Shown here: positions 28,526 to 37,289 of the stretch, piece by piece
Position numbering within the stretch: the stretch's first letter is position 1
How the letters are laid out: each line of letters starts with the position of its first letter
Source of the DNA: Gemmatimonadetes bacterium bin94
GTDB lineage: Bacteria; Gemmatimonadota; Gemmatimonadetes; Longimicrobiales; Gaopeijiaceae
Length of the DNA stretch: 64,000 bases
Direction: 5' to 3'
NCBI GenBank assembly: GCA_002238865.1
Contig: MPNE01000008.1
Location: forward strand, 62,001-126,000
Position numbers and translations under genes: made by a program
The notes under the pieces: model-generated
The model's database searches: none
The model's input: only the letters and a program-made list of their open reading frames with translations
Told to the model about the DNA's origin: nothing

Positions 28526-31420
28526 ATGAACATCATAGCGGCAGTCACGCTCGCCATTGCGGCACAGGATGCCGGGTGTGTCCAGCCGGTCACGACGGTC
28601 GCCCAGTTGGATTCCGCGGTCGTCGCGACAGGACATCGGCTCGAGGAGCAGTCGGCGGCTCAGGATCTTCGTTGCCGAATTGCGGCGCTGCGCATGCAGG
28701 CCGGTCGCTACGAGGAAGCCGATTCGATCCTGGACCAGCTGCTTGGTGAGGAGCCGGACCACCTGGATGCCCTGCTCACGCAGGCGATCCTCCGTCGCCG
28801 CCAGTATCGGTTTGCCGACGCAGAGCTGACCCTCTCACGTGCCGCCGAGTTGGCGCCCGAGAGCCCCGAGGTCCGACTGCTTGAGGGCCGGCACGCTCTC
28901 GACAGGATGGACCTGGCCGCGGACACGGTCTACCGGGAACTCCTGCAGACCGACCCGGGCTCCGCGCCGGCAAGGCTGGGTCTGGCCGAGATCGCGTTCT
29001 GGACGGACCAGCATGCCGACGCGCAGGAGCTTCTGGATCAAGCGCTAGACCTGGATCCCGACCTTGCGCCGGCCCATCTGCTGGCTTCACGCATCCACCG
29101 TGAGGCGCAGGCCATCTCCGCGTGGAAGGCGGCCGTGCGCGACGCGGTCGCGGCCGATTCGCTGTCTGCCGACGCGCATGCCGCGTTGGCCTCGGTCCTC
29201 CGTAGCGACGGCGCGCTGGAGGACGCGTATCGGCACGCCCAACTCGCCATCGAACTCGACCCGTTCTCCCAAAGTGCGCACTCGTATCTGGGGAACGGAG
29301 GATCCCTCTTCGGCTACGACTCGGTACCGGCAGACCCTGGCGCGTTCGATGGTCGCGTCGGCGAACTTCTGACCCTCGGAGACAACCACCTGCTGGCCCG
29401 CCGATACCGGGAGGCGCCGGGACCCTTCCACGAGGCCCTCGCCGTGGACCCCGGCAACGTGATCGCGCTCATGGGCATTGGCACAGCCCACTACCACCTG
29501 GGAGAGTTCGAGACCGCCCTGGGCTGGTTTCAACGCATCCTCTCCGATCACCCCGGGTACGGTCTCGCACACTACGGCGTCAGCTATGCGCTCCGCAGAA
29601 TGCAGGATCGGGTGCTCGTCGGACTGGACGAAATGCGCGCGGTCTTCGAGCAGCGCGACGCCCCCGAGCCTCCGGGTCTCCGAGAGGTGTTTCCGGACTA
29701 CGAGCGGCTCGACGACGAGCTCCAGAGGATCGTCCGCCTGTCAGTGGCTCCCTTCAGCAACTACCTGCCCGCACTCGCGCTGGCCGGCGCCAGCTTCCAT
29801 CTGCTGCCGTTTCACAAGCTGCTTTGGCAGTCGCCCCACAAGGAACGCAGCAAGGGCACGCGCACCTTCGATCTGCGTCTGTGGGACGATGTCAAGGGGC
29901 AGGGCGGCTTTCACGCCGTCGGCGGAGAGGAATGGGTGCGGGATGTGCGCTACCAGCGCTGGAATGTCGTCACACACGAGTTCACGCATCAGGTGCACGG
30001 CATGTTCCCGGAGGATCTGCGGGAAGAGGTCGCCCGCCTCTTCCAGACCGCCAAGGCGGAACGGCGCACCCTGGACTACTACGCCGACTTCAACGAGATG
30101 GAGTACTTCGCCCAGGCGGCCGAGGCTTTCATCTCGGAGGTTAAGTTCATAGATCAGCGAGGAACCTCGAAGCACACCCGAGCCCAACTCGCCGACAGGG
30201 ACCCGGCGCTCTTCGAGCTCCTCGATCGGGTGAACGAGCGGGACAGCTACCGGGACGTCGAGCTCCGGGCGTACCGGCAGAGGGGGAACACGCTGCTCCG
30301 AGGAGGAAATGTCGCCGAGGCGGCCGCAGCCATGCTGGAGGCACTGGATCAGTACGGCGACCACCCGGAATTCCTCGACCTGCTCGCGCGCACACACCGG
30401 CTTCAGGGTGACTACGCGGAGGCCAAGCGCCTCCACGACCTCTCCATCGCCACCTTCCCGGACGCCATTGTCGGGTACACCGGGCTCGCCGAGGATGTCG
30501 TTTTGGAGGAGCGCGATCACGAGCGCGCCATAGCGCTTCTGCATACCGCCGCACAGCGGCATCCGGAGTCCGCGGAGCTTCAGCTCAGACTGGCCGATGT
30601 CTATCTCACCGCCGGCAGGCTCGACAGTATGGAGCTGGCGCTGGACTCCGCGCTGCGCCTCCAAGGGTCGCCCAGTCCGTATGCCGGGACGGCCGACCCC
30701 TGGATCCTGAGAGCACGTGGGAGGATGCTCAGGGAGGACTACGAGGGAGCTGAGGCGGCCTTCCGGCAAAGCCTCGAGAACATCAACCGCCGGAATCCTT
30801 CGGCGTGGGCGGAGTTGGCGCTGCTGCAGCTGCGTACGGGAAGAGCCCCACCAGGCCGGGAAGACCTTGCGACCGCCAAACTGCTGGAACCGGGCGGGGC
30901 GCGCGTGCTGGAAGTCGAATCGGACTTCGCCGCGCACGACGGCGACACCGCAACCGCACGGTTGTTGCTCGAGCGAGTTCTTGAAGAGGACGGGTCACGA
31001 CTGCGGGCGATCGTCAAGCTCAGCGAGCTGCTCCACACTCCGGACGCAGAAACCTCCCGGACGCTCGTCGGGCGCGGGATGGCGATGATCACGGAGCCGG
31101 ACCCGGTCGAGTTCGTTGTGAGGGACGGCGACTTCGTCCCACGGGGAGGATTCAACGAGTCCACTGCGTCTCGGGTGCACACGCATGCCGGCATTCTCGC
31201 CGAACGAGACGGCGACCTGGCCGCGGCGCTCACGCATCACGAGCGAGCGGTGGAAATCTTCCGGTTCAACTATGCGTCAGGCGTGGCGTTGGTGCGGCTG
31301 AATGCAGAGGACGGTCGGGTCACCGACGCCCGTCGCGAACTCCGGCGACTGGAGGGAATTGGAGCACCGAGCCGCTACCTGACTCAGGCCCGCACCGGAC
31401 TGCTGGGCCTCAACCGGTGA
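28526..31420 (+). CDS. TPR protein with embedded HEFTH zinc-metalloprotease core
   Basis: A 964-residue protein. The N-terminus (MNIIAAVTLAIAAQDAGCVQ) looks like a weak export signal. TPR arrays fill residues ~40-370 (RCRIAALRMQAGRYEEADSILDQLL) and ~590-960. Between them is a compact domain with HEFTH at about residues 484-488 (RWNVVTHEFTHQVHGMF) and a downstream NEMEYFAQAAEAFISE. That spacing and second motif match lethal-factor-like gluzincins, where the Glu of the E-Y/F-F-A segment is the third zinc ligand. This is probably a periplasmic or surface endopeptidase with protein-binding flanks; the substrate is unknown. It lies 17 bases after DUF5695-A and 4 bases before the epimerase-like gene, hence the same operon. 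The pairing with two further HEFAH proteases at 35-37 kb is notable. Confidence 0.82.
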   Translation: MNIIAAVTLAIAAQDAGCVQPVTTVAQLDSAVVATGHRLEEQSAAQDLRCRIAALRMQAGRYEEADSILDQLLGEEPDHLDALLTQAILRRRQYRFADAELTLSRAAELAPESPEVRLLEGRHALDRMDLAADTVYRELLQTDPGSAPARLGLAEIAFWTDQHADAQELLDQALDLDPDLAPAHLLASRIHREAQAISAWKAAVRDAVAADSLSADAHAALASVLRSDGALEDAYRHAQLAIELDPFSQSAHSYLGNGGSLFGYDSVPADPGAFDGRVGELLTLGDNHLLARRYREAPGPFHEALAVDPGNVIALMGIGTAHYHLGEFETALGWFQRILSDHPGYGLAHYGVSYALRRMQDRVLVGLDEMRAVFEQRDAPEPPGLREVFPDYERLDDELQRIVRLSVAPFSNYLPALALAGASFHLLPFHKLLWQSPHKERSKGTRTFDLRLWDDVKGQGGFHAVGGEEWVRDVRYQRWNVVTHEFTHQVHGMFPEDLREEVARLFQTAKAERRTLDYYADFNEMEYFAQAAEAFISEVKFIDQRGTSKHTRAQLADRDPALFELLDRVNERDSYRDVELRAYRQRGNTLLRGGNVAEAAAAMLEALDQYGDHPEFLDLLARTHRLQGDYAEAKRLHDLSIATFPDAIVGYTGLAEDVVLEERDHERAIALLHTAAQRHPESAELQLRLADVYLTAGRLDSMELALDSALRLQGSPSPYAGTADPWILRARGRMLREDYEGAEAAFRQSLENINRRNPSAWAELALLQLRTGRAPPGREDLATAKLLEPGGARVLEVESDFAAHDGDTATARLLLERVLEEDGSRLRAIVKLSELLHTPDAETSRTLVGRGMAMITEPDPVEFVVRDGDFVPRGGFNESTASRVHTHAGILAERDGDLAAALTHHERAVEIFRFNYASGVALVRLNAEDGRVTDARRELRRLEGIGAPSRYLTQARTGLLGLNR

Positions 31421-31424
31421 CCTC

Positions 31425-32498
31425 ATGCACCTGACGCGGATGATCCAGGCGGTCGATCTCCACGCCGACGGAGAGCCGGGGCGGGTCATCGTCGGGGGCG
31501 TGCTCGACGTCCCCGGCGCCAGCATGTTCGAGAAGATGCAGTATCTGCAGACCCGCCGGGACCACATCCGCAAGCGCATGCTTCGCGAGCCGCGCGGATA
31601 CCCGGCGGCGAACTGCAATCTGATCCTGCCGCCAACGCGTCCGGCGGCGGATGCCGGGTTCGTCATCATGGAACAGACCGAGTACCCCCCGATGTCGGGC
31701 ACCAACACGATCTGCGTCGTGACCGCGCTCATCGAGACCGGCATGGTGAGGGCGGAGGAGCCCCGGACCTCACTCGTGCTGGAGACGCCAGCCGGGCTGA
31801 TCCAGGTTCAGGCGGAGGTGGCCGCGGGCAAGGTCAAGCAGGTCACGTTCGAGAACGTGCCCGCCTTTGCGGTGCACACCGATGCCACGATCGAGGTGCC
31901 GACCCTGGGCCGCGTGACCGTCGATGTCGCGTGGGGCGGCATGTTCTATGTGATCGCCGATGCGGAGCCCCTCGGGCTCGAACTCGTACCGGAGCGCGCC
32001 GACGAGATCACCCGTGTCGGTGAGATGATCAAGGCGACCGCACGCGAGCAGCTCCCCGTGGCGCATCCGGAGAATCCCGAGATCGCCGGGGTCACGATCG
32101 GGGTTGTCTCGGGGCCACCGAGCCGACCGGACGCGACGCTCAAGAACGCGGCGATCGTCTCCACGGGCACCTTGGACTGGGATCGGCCCGACTCCTGGAC
32201 GGGCGTCCTGGACCGCTCACCCTGTGGAACCGGGACGTGTGCGAAGATGGCCGCGCTTCACGCGAAAGGACAGCTCGCACTCGGCGAGGACTTTCACCAC
32301 GAAGGCATTCTGGGGACCATCTTCACCGGTCGCCTGGTGAGGGAGACACAGGTCGGGCCGTACCGTGCCGTCGTTCCGACCATAAGTGGTCACGCATGGA
32401 TCACCGGGTTTGCACAGTACGTGGTCGATCCGGACGACCCATTCCCGGACGGCTTCACCGTGGGCGACATCTGGGGCGCCCGGGAGACGATCCCATGA
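31425..32498 (+). CDS. Proline racemase/4-hydroxyproline 2-epimerase family protein, Ser/Cys type
   Basis: A 357-residue member of the proline racemase superfamily, predicted cytoplasmic. The second catalytic Cys is intact in the signature DRSPCGTGTCAKMAAL. The first site, usually M-C-G-H, reads YPPMSGTNTICVV, so Ser replaces the first Cys. Family members use a thiol pair for racemisation or epimerisation at C2 of proline or hydroxyproline. Replacing the second residue by Thr gives dehydratases; Ser-Cys variants are, from memory, grouped with hydroxyproline epimerases. The likely substrate is therefore trans-4-hydroxy-L-proline or a related imino acid. Its ATG lies 4 bases after the TPR-peptidase gene, and its stop overlaps the start of DUF5695-B (ATGA). 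No other hydroxyproline-catabolism gene is in the window. Confidence 0.85.
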   Translation: MHLTRMIQAVDLHADGEPGRVIVGGVLDVPGASMFEKMQYLQTRRDHIRKRMLREPRGYPAANCNLILPPTRPAADAGFVIMEQTEYPPMSGTNTICVVTALIETGMVRAEEPRTSLVLETPAGLIQVQAEVAAGKVKQVTFENVPAFAVHTDATIEVPTLGRVTVDVAWGGMFYVIADAEPLGLELVPERADEITRVGEMIKATAREQLPVAHPENPEIAGVTIGVVSGPPSRPDATLKNAAIVSTGTLDWDRPDSWTGVLDRSPCGTGTCAKMAALHAKGQLALGEDFHHEGILGTIFTGRLVRETQVGPYRAVVPTISGHAWITGFAQYVVDPDDPFPDGFTVGDIWGARETIP

Positions 32499-35311
32499 GC
32501 AGCAGAGATATCACAGGCCCGAGCCGACGCCAGTTCCTGGAGACCGCCGGCCTGGTCGCACTTGGCACGACACTGGGAACGCCGAAGGGGGCGAATGCGC
32601 AGGCACGTGACGATGCGGCCTCGCCCGCCCAGGCCTCCGAGTTCGAAGTGGCCTTTGAGGACGGAGCAATCACCAGCCTGCGGTACGCGGACGATACCGT
32701 CGACACCGAGTACGTAACCCCCGGGTCCCGTCTCGGGGACATCGTCCTCCGCTATCGACACGGTGACGGCGAGTGGCAGGGATTCGAGACCGGCGGGGCG
32801 GACGCCCGCCGCAGCGCTACCGCGAGCGCGGACGGCACGGAGCAGCTCGTCAGGGTCTCCGGTCCGTCCGGCTCGGACGCACCGGAACTGGAGGTTCGCT
32901 TCAAGGTAGTCGAGCGCTCGATCGTCTGGTCCATCCGGGTCCGGAACCCAACCGATCGTCCCATCGAGATCGGAGACCTCGCGATCCCCCTCCCCATCAA
33001 CCGCAACCGCCCGACAAGAGGCGAGGAGAGCCCGTCACCCCCCGTCCTCAAGCACAGCCTTGTCGCGGGGCACGGTTCGTATCTCGTGTGGACACGCGGC
33101 AACAGCGTGGGCCCCTACCTCATGATCACCCCCGACGGGCACACCAGCCTCGAATACTGGGAGGCGCAGGACGGCTACCGGGTGTTCATCCACTCCGCGG
33201 CGGCGGGCGCCGAGGCCGCGGCGCGCGGATGTAACTGGCGGCAGCCCAACACGAGCCTGGTGCTCGCACCCGGCGAGGAGCAGTCCTACTCGTTCACCGC
33301 GCGCTGGGCGGACGACTACGATCACGCCCGGGACATCCTGGTCGCGCAGGGCCTGGTCGATGTCCACGTGGTGCCCGGCATGACCGTGCCCACCGACCTC
33401 CCGGCCCGATTCGCGCTGCGCTCGGGAGAACCGATCCACGGGGTGGACGCGGAGTATCCCGATGCGACCAACCTCCGCCGCACGGGCAAGAACGGCGACA
33501 CGGAAATCTACGAGGTGAGCTTCTCCAGGCTCGGCGAGAACCGTCTCACGCTTCGATTCGGCGACGACCGGCACATGCACCTGGAGTTCTTCGCCACCGA
33601 GCCCCTGGAGACCCTCATCGACAAGCGGGCCGCCTTCATCGCCGCCCACCAGCACCGCGACCCCTCGCTCTGGTACGACGGGCTCCTCGCCGAGTGGGCC
33701 ATGGACACGCACGTCATACTCGGGCCCGACAACTACGACCGGATCGTCGGCTGGCGGATCTACGAGGTCACCTGCGATGACCCCGGCCTGAGCAAGCCGG
33801 CCTTCCTCGCCTCCAAGAACGCGGAGTCCCCCGTCCAGGAAGAGGTCGAGACCCTCGACTACTACATCGAGAACTTCGTTTGGGGCGGGCTGCAGCGGAC
33901 CACCGAGGAAACCTTCTCCTACGGCATCTATGGTATCCCCGACTGGAAGACCAACCGGGAAAGCGACGACCCCGGGCGTACGGGCAGGCAGCACCTGTGG
34001 CGGATCTACGACTATCCCCACATCACGCTCATGTACCTGAGCATGTACCGGGTAGCGAGGAACCACCCCTACATGCGCACGGCACTGACCGCGCAACAAT
34101 ATTTGATGCGCGCGTACGGGACCGCGCTGGCCCTGTTCACCATCCCCTGGGAGATCGAGCGCTGGTCGGCGTACCAGACCGGCCTGATGAACGGGCTGGT
34201 CGTAGAGGACGTCATCGACGCGCTGTACACCGAAGGGATGCGCGACGAGGCCGAGCGCCTGCGCCCGCACTGGGAGCGCAAGGTACGAACCTTCGTCAAC
34301 GACCGCCCCGACCTCTTCCGCTCGGAATACGCCTTCGACACCACGGGCTTCGAGGGGACGCATGCGCTGGCGAAGTACGCCCTGCGGGTCGCCGACCCGG
34401 GGGGGTCCGATGAGCCGCGTGAGGTGCGCGTGGGATGGGTCGACTACCCCGCGTCAACGCGCATCCCACTCGAGGCCGCGCAAGCGTTCATGGAGACCCA
34501 GATGGCCGCCAACGTCTTCTGTCGCGGCTGGCTGGCGAACGCCTACTACCTCCTCGGGAGCGACATCCGCGGGTCGGACGGGAATTCCTACACGCTCAGC
34601 TACATGTCCCAGATGGGGGGCTGGAGCGTCCTCGATTACGCCCTGCACCACGCGGAGGACCCGTGGCCGTACCTGCGGCTCGGGTACGCCTCTTTCCTGA
34701 GCGCCTGGGCCCTGATGAACACCGGCACCCCCGAATCCGACTACGGCTACTGGTATCCCGGCCCCGAGAGCGACGGCGGCGCCGGCGGTGGCTTCGAGCC
34801 CGCCCCATACGGGGAGACCTGGCTCGACCAGCCGCATTCACGCGGGTCGTGGTACTACTCCTGTGAGATCGACCTGGGCTTCTGCGGGGGGCTCCGCTGC
34901 GCCCGCACGGTGATCGCCGACGACCCTGTCTTCGGCCGGTTCTGCTTCGGCGGCGACTGGCGGGATGCGGAAGGCGGCTTCGAAGTAGTCCCGCGGGACG
35001 GCCTCCGCCGACGCTTCCACGCGATGCTGGCGGGCGCGCGCCTCCACCTTGAGACGGACGTCGACCGCTTCGCCGCGGGCAAGCCGATTTTCCTCCAGGA
35101 AGATCTCTCGTCACTCCGCTTCGAACTTGAGAGCCGGAACCCCACCGTGCACGTCAACACCGTGCGTGTGGCCGGTCTCCCGGCGGGCACCTACCTCGTG
35201 CAACGCGGCGACGAAGTCATCACGTCGTTCGAGGCCGCCGACGGAGTCACGGCAATCTTCAAAGTCCCCGTGAACGGCACGACGGGATCGGGAGTGCTCA
35301 CAGTGACCTGA
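32495..35311 (+). CDS. Tat-exported DUF5695-like protein B
   Basis: A 938-residue paralogue of the protein at 25659. The ATG at 32495 overlaps the previous stop (ATGA) and gives a Tat signal (MSSRDITGPSRRQFLETAGLVALG); the track start at 32237 is an out-of-frame extension through the epimerase-like gene. The first ~430 residues are beta-sandwich-like (VWSIRVRNPTDRPIEIGDLAIPLP). The rest is helical and aromatic-rich (NFVWGGLQRTTEETFSYGIYGIPDW, RIYDYPHITLMYLSMYRV, EIERWSAYQTGLMNGL). Acidic residues in these toroid segments could be catalytic, but I cannot point to a proven pair. It differs from protein A in using the Tat rather than the Sec route, which implies a folded or cofactor-bearing enzyme. 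It is the last gene of the operon and convergent with the peptidase at 35331. Confidence 0.77.
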   Translation: MSSRDITGPSRRQFLETAGLVALGTTLGTPKGANAQARDDAASPAQASEFEVAFEDGAITSLRYADDTVDTEYVTPGSRLGDIVLRYRHGDGEWQGFETGGADARRSATASADGTEQLVRVSGPSGSDAPELEVRFKVVERSIVWSIRVRNPTDRPIEIGDLAIPLPINRNRPTRGEESPSPPVLKHSLVAGHGSYLVWTRGNSVGPYLMITPDGHTSLEYWEAQDGYRVFIHSAAAGAEAAARGCNWRQPNTSLVLAPGEEQSYSFTARWADDYDHARDILVAQGLVDVHVVPGMTVPTDLPARFALRSGEPIHGVDAEYPDATNLRRTGKNGDTEIYEVSFSRLGENRLTLRFGDDRHMHLEFFATEPLETLIDKRAAFIAAHQHRDPSLWYDGLLAEWAMDTHVILGPDNYDRIVGWRIYEVTCDDPGLSKPAFLASKNAESPVQEEVETLDYYIENFVWGGLQRTTEETFSYGIYGIPDWKTNRESDDPGRTGRQHLWRIYDYPHITLMYLSMYRVARNHPYMRTALTAQQYLMRAYGTALALFTIPWEIERWSAYQTGLMNGLVVEDVIDALYTEGMRDEAERLRPHWERKVRTFVNDRPDLFRSEYAFDTTGFEGTHALAKYALRVADPGGSDEPREVRVGWVDYPASTRIPLEAAQAFMETQMAANVFCRGWLANAYYLLGSDIRGSDGNSYTLSYMSQMGGWSVLDYALHHAEDPWPYLRLGYASFLSAWALMNTGTPESDYGYWYPGPESDGGAGGGFEPAPYGETWLDQPHSRGSWYYSCEIDLGFCGGLRCARTVIADDPVFGRFCFGGDWRDAEGGFEVVPRDGLRRRFHAMLAGARLHLETDVDRFAAGKPIFLQEDLSSLRFELESRNPTVHVNTVRVAGLPAGTYLVQRGDEVITSFEAADGVTAIFKVPVNGTTGSGVLTVT

Positions 35312-35330
35312 CCGCCCACGCCAGGCCTTC

Positions 35331-36134
35331 TCAGCCGGCCGGACACTCCGGCCGCCAGCTCGCGTCTCCCATGAATCGCTCGACGACCGCGGCGAGCGGC
35401 GGATCGTAGTCCTTCAACTCGACCCTCGTGTCCACGTGGTTGTGAACGCCCGCCTGCGGATCCTGGTTCACATCAAACCACGACTGGACGCCCTCGGCCC
35501 AGTACTCCAAGCGATTGGCGGCGGCGTAGGTGTCGGACCAGAGTCCTTCGCTCAAAGCGGCCTCGTACAGCTGCTGCAGTTCGTCGTGGATCGTGGGCTC
35601 GACCATGTCGATGCCAATGAGGTGCACGGCGTGCGCAAACTCGTGAACAAGGATGCTCTCCCCCCGGTAGCGGTCGGCAACCAGGCAAAGGAGATTCTCC
35701 TCGCCGGCGGTCGTGATCGGGTTCGCGGGGGTGCCACCCAGCCCCCGGGCACGCTGGTTCCAGTCGACATCGGGGTCGTTCGCGAGATGGCTGTGTTCGG
35801 GAATGTCCGTCGTCACCTCGTCGCGCGACATGATTCCGACATACGCCCCATGTGTCACCATGGCCGCGTGCACGTCCTCCCGATGGGCCAGCATCTGCTC
35901 CACGATCTCTTTCGCGACCAGCAGTGCCCGGTCTTCGACATTCTCGGAGCTGATCACGGGGATTCCGTTCGCGTCGACGTACTTCTTGTAGAACGGGTGG
36001 GCGCCGAAGGCATCCAGAGCCGCACGGTCGCACAACGGCGCAGTGCAGGTGGCGGGCTCTTCCGGAACCGGTTCTACGGCGTCACCGCCACACCCGATGG
36101 CGGTGGAGACAGCGAGGAGGAGAAGACAACGCAT
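35331..36134 (-). CDS. Lipoprotein metalloprotease, anthrax lethal-factor-like (HEFAH)
   Basis: A 267-residue lipoprotein (MRCLLLLAVSTAIGC). The conserved segment YKKYVDANGIPVISSENVEDRALLVAKEIVEQML is followed by RARGLGGTP and EENLL. The zinc motif HEFAH is at residues 164-168 (ESILVHEFAHAVHLIG), and RLEYWAEGVQSWF begins near 208, with Glu210 or Glu214 as candidate third ligand. This layout matches the anthrax-toxin-lethal-factor-related gluzincin fold. Many bacterial relatives are free-living proteins of unknown substrate, so no toxin role is implied. Two Cys in the linker (CTAPLCD) may form a disulfide. A close relative is encoded 10 bases upstream on the same strand (36145), so they form an operon. 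Confidence 0.85.
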   Translation of the reverse strand: MRCLLLLAVSTAIGCGGDAVEPVPEEPATCTAPLCDRAALDAFGAHPFYKKYVDANGIPVISSENVEDRALLVAKEIVEQMLAHREDVHAAMVTHGAYVGIMSRDEVTTDIPEHSHLANDPDVDWNQRARGLGGTPANPITTAGEENLLCLVADRYRGESILVHEFAHAVHLIGIDMVEPTIHDELQQLYEAALSEGLWSDTYAAANRLEYWAEGVQSWFDVNQDPQAGVHNHVDTRVELKDYDPPLAAVVERFMGDASWRPECPAG

Positions 36135-36144
36135 CGCACGCCTC

Positions 36145-37137
36145 TCAACCGCCCGTTTGCGCCGGACACGTCACGGGTCGGATGCGTTTCCCGTGGAAGA
36201 TGTCCATGGGTATGCGGTGCGTGTCGAAGACCCGGCCGATCAGCTCGCTGAGCACAGGGTCGTAGGCCTCGAACTCATCCGGCGATTCCACCTGCACATC
36301 CCCGGCAAAACACTCCCCGTAGTTGGAGAAGAACCACCACTGGACGCCTTCCGCCCAGTACTCGTTCGCGTTCGTGGTCGCGTAGTGCCTCCGGCCGTCC
36401 TCGTACTGGTACCTGTTCGCCGCCATCGCGGCGTCGTACGCGTCGGCGATCTCCTGCGTCATTCCCGGGTCGACGTCCCGGACCGCGCGGTGGATGGCGT
36501 GGGCGAACTCGTGCACGAAGATGTGCTCCCCGAAGTACCGGGTCCCGGGATAGCCAAGCACGTTCTCCTCGGCCCCGGTCGTCGGGTTCCCGCCCAGGCC
36601 GCGCGACCGATTGGCATGATAGTCCCGGTCCGCCTGCATGATGGGCTCGTCGCGCGGCGCACCGGGGCGCTTCCGTGACCCGTACTCCGGGATGTCCATG
36701 GTCATCTCGACCTCGGCGATGATCCCGGTGCGCCAGTTCCTCGCAATCATCGAAGCGCGCAGGTCCGGCCGTGCCGCCAGCATCGTGTTGACGATGTCAC
36801 GGACGACCAGCAACGCGATATCGGGCACCTTGGTCGACGCCAGCACCGGGATGCCGTTCGCGTCCACGTGTTTCTGGTAGAACGAATCGACCGCGAGTGC
36901 TTCCGGGACGGGTCCGACCGTTGCCCCCACGTAGTCGTGGATCAGCGCGACCGGCTGGCCGGTTTCCGCCACCTGCCTGGCTCGTTCCGCCCGGTTGCGT
37001 TCGGCCGCGGCCCGCGCCTCCGCCTCGGTACGTTGCCGCTGTTGGGCCAGAGCCGTACTTGTCGCGCTGCCAACCATGAAAACGGCTGCCACGCAGGCGA
37101 ATGTCCATCTGTGCCGGGCTGGTATCGGTCTTTGCAC
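36145..37137 (-). CDS. Secreted metalloprotease, anthrax lethal-factor-like (HEFAH)
   Basis: A 330-residue paralogue of the downstream lipoprotein. The GTG at 37137 is chosen because AGAAGGAGGGG lies just upstream and it gives a Sec signal (PARHRWTFACVAAVFMVGSATSTALAQ); the track start at 37182 reads through that ribosome-binding site. After a charged Gln/Arg/Ala helix (residues 32-58) come FYQKHVDANGIPVLASTKVPDIALLVV, RSRGLGGNP, HEFAH at about 209-213 (HIFVHEFAHAIH) and NANEYWAEGVQWWF near 257-270. The two proteins share all key motifs but differ in anchoring (soluble against lipid-anchored). It is first in the two-gene operon and divergent from the UnbV protein. The substrate is unknown; context suggests protein or glycoprotein breakdown. 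Confidence 0.86.
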   Translation of the reverse strand: MQRPIPARHRWTFACVAAVFMVGSATSTALAQQRQRTEAEARAAAERNRAERARQVAETGQPVALIHDYVGATVGPVPEALAVDSFYQKHVDANGIPVLASTKVPDIALLVVRDIVNTMLAARPDLRASMIARNWRTGIIAEVEMTMDIPEYGSRKRPGAPRDEPIMQADRDYHANRSRGLGGNPTTGAEENVLGYPGTRYFGEHIFVHEFAHAIHRAVRDVDPGMTQEIADAYDAAMAANRYQYEDGRRHYATTNANEYWAEGVQWWFFSNYGECFAGDVQVESPDEFEAYDPVLSELIGRVFDTHRIPMDIFHGKRIRPVTCPAQTGG

Positions 37138-37233
37138 GGTATCCCCTCCTTCTGGAGTATGCGGACGAGTGACTACCGCCACGGACCCCGTGCGACCCTC
37201 GGGAGCCGCGGCTTCGCCGCAGCCTGTTCACGA

Positions 37234-37239
37234 TATACT
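37234..37239 (+). promoter_or_regulatory. Possible -10 element in divergent region
   Basis: TATACT sits in a short AT-rich patch (GATATACTATAGG) within otherwise GC-rich sequence, 51 bases before the ATG at 37290. The reverse strand of the same patch reads TATAGT, so it could also serve the divergent protease operon. No good -35 box is visible at the expected distance on the plus strand. Confidence 0.4.
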
Positions 37240-37289
37240 ATAGGTGAGGGCCACCATCCCCGCATCGGCAAGCGACAGGAAGGGCACTT

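Noticed and set aside
35331-37137. Toxin assignment for the lethal-factor-like proteases
   Set aside because: They have ordinary Sec/lipoprotein signals, no toxin-translocation domain and no immunity gene; a secreted housekeeping or nutritional protease fits better.
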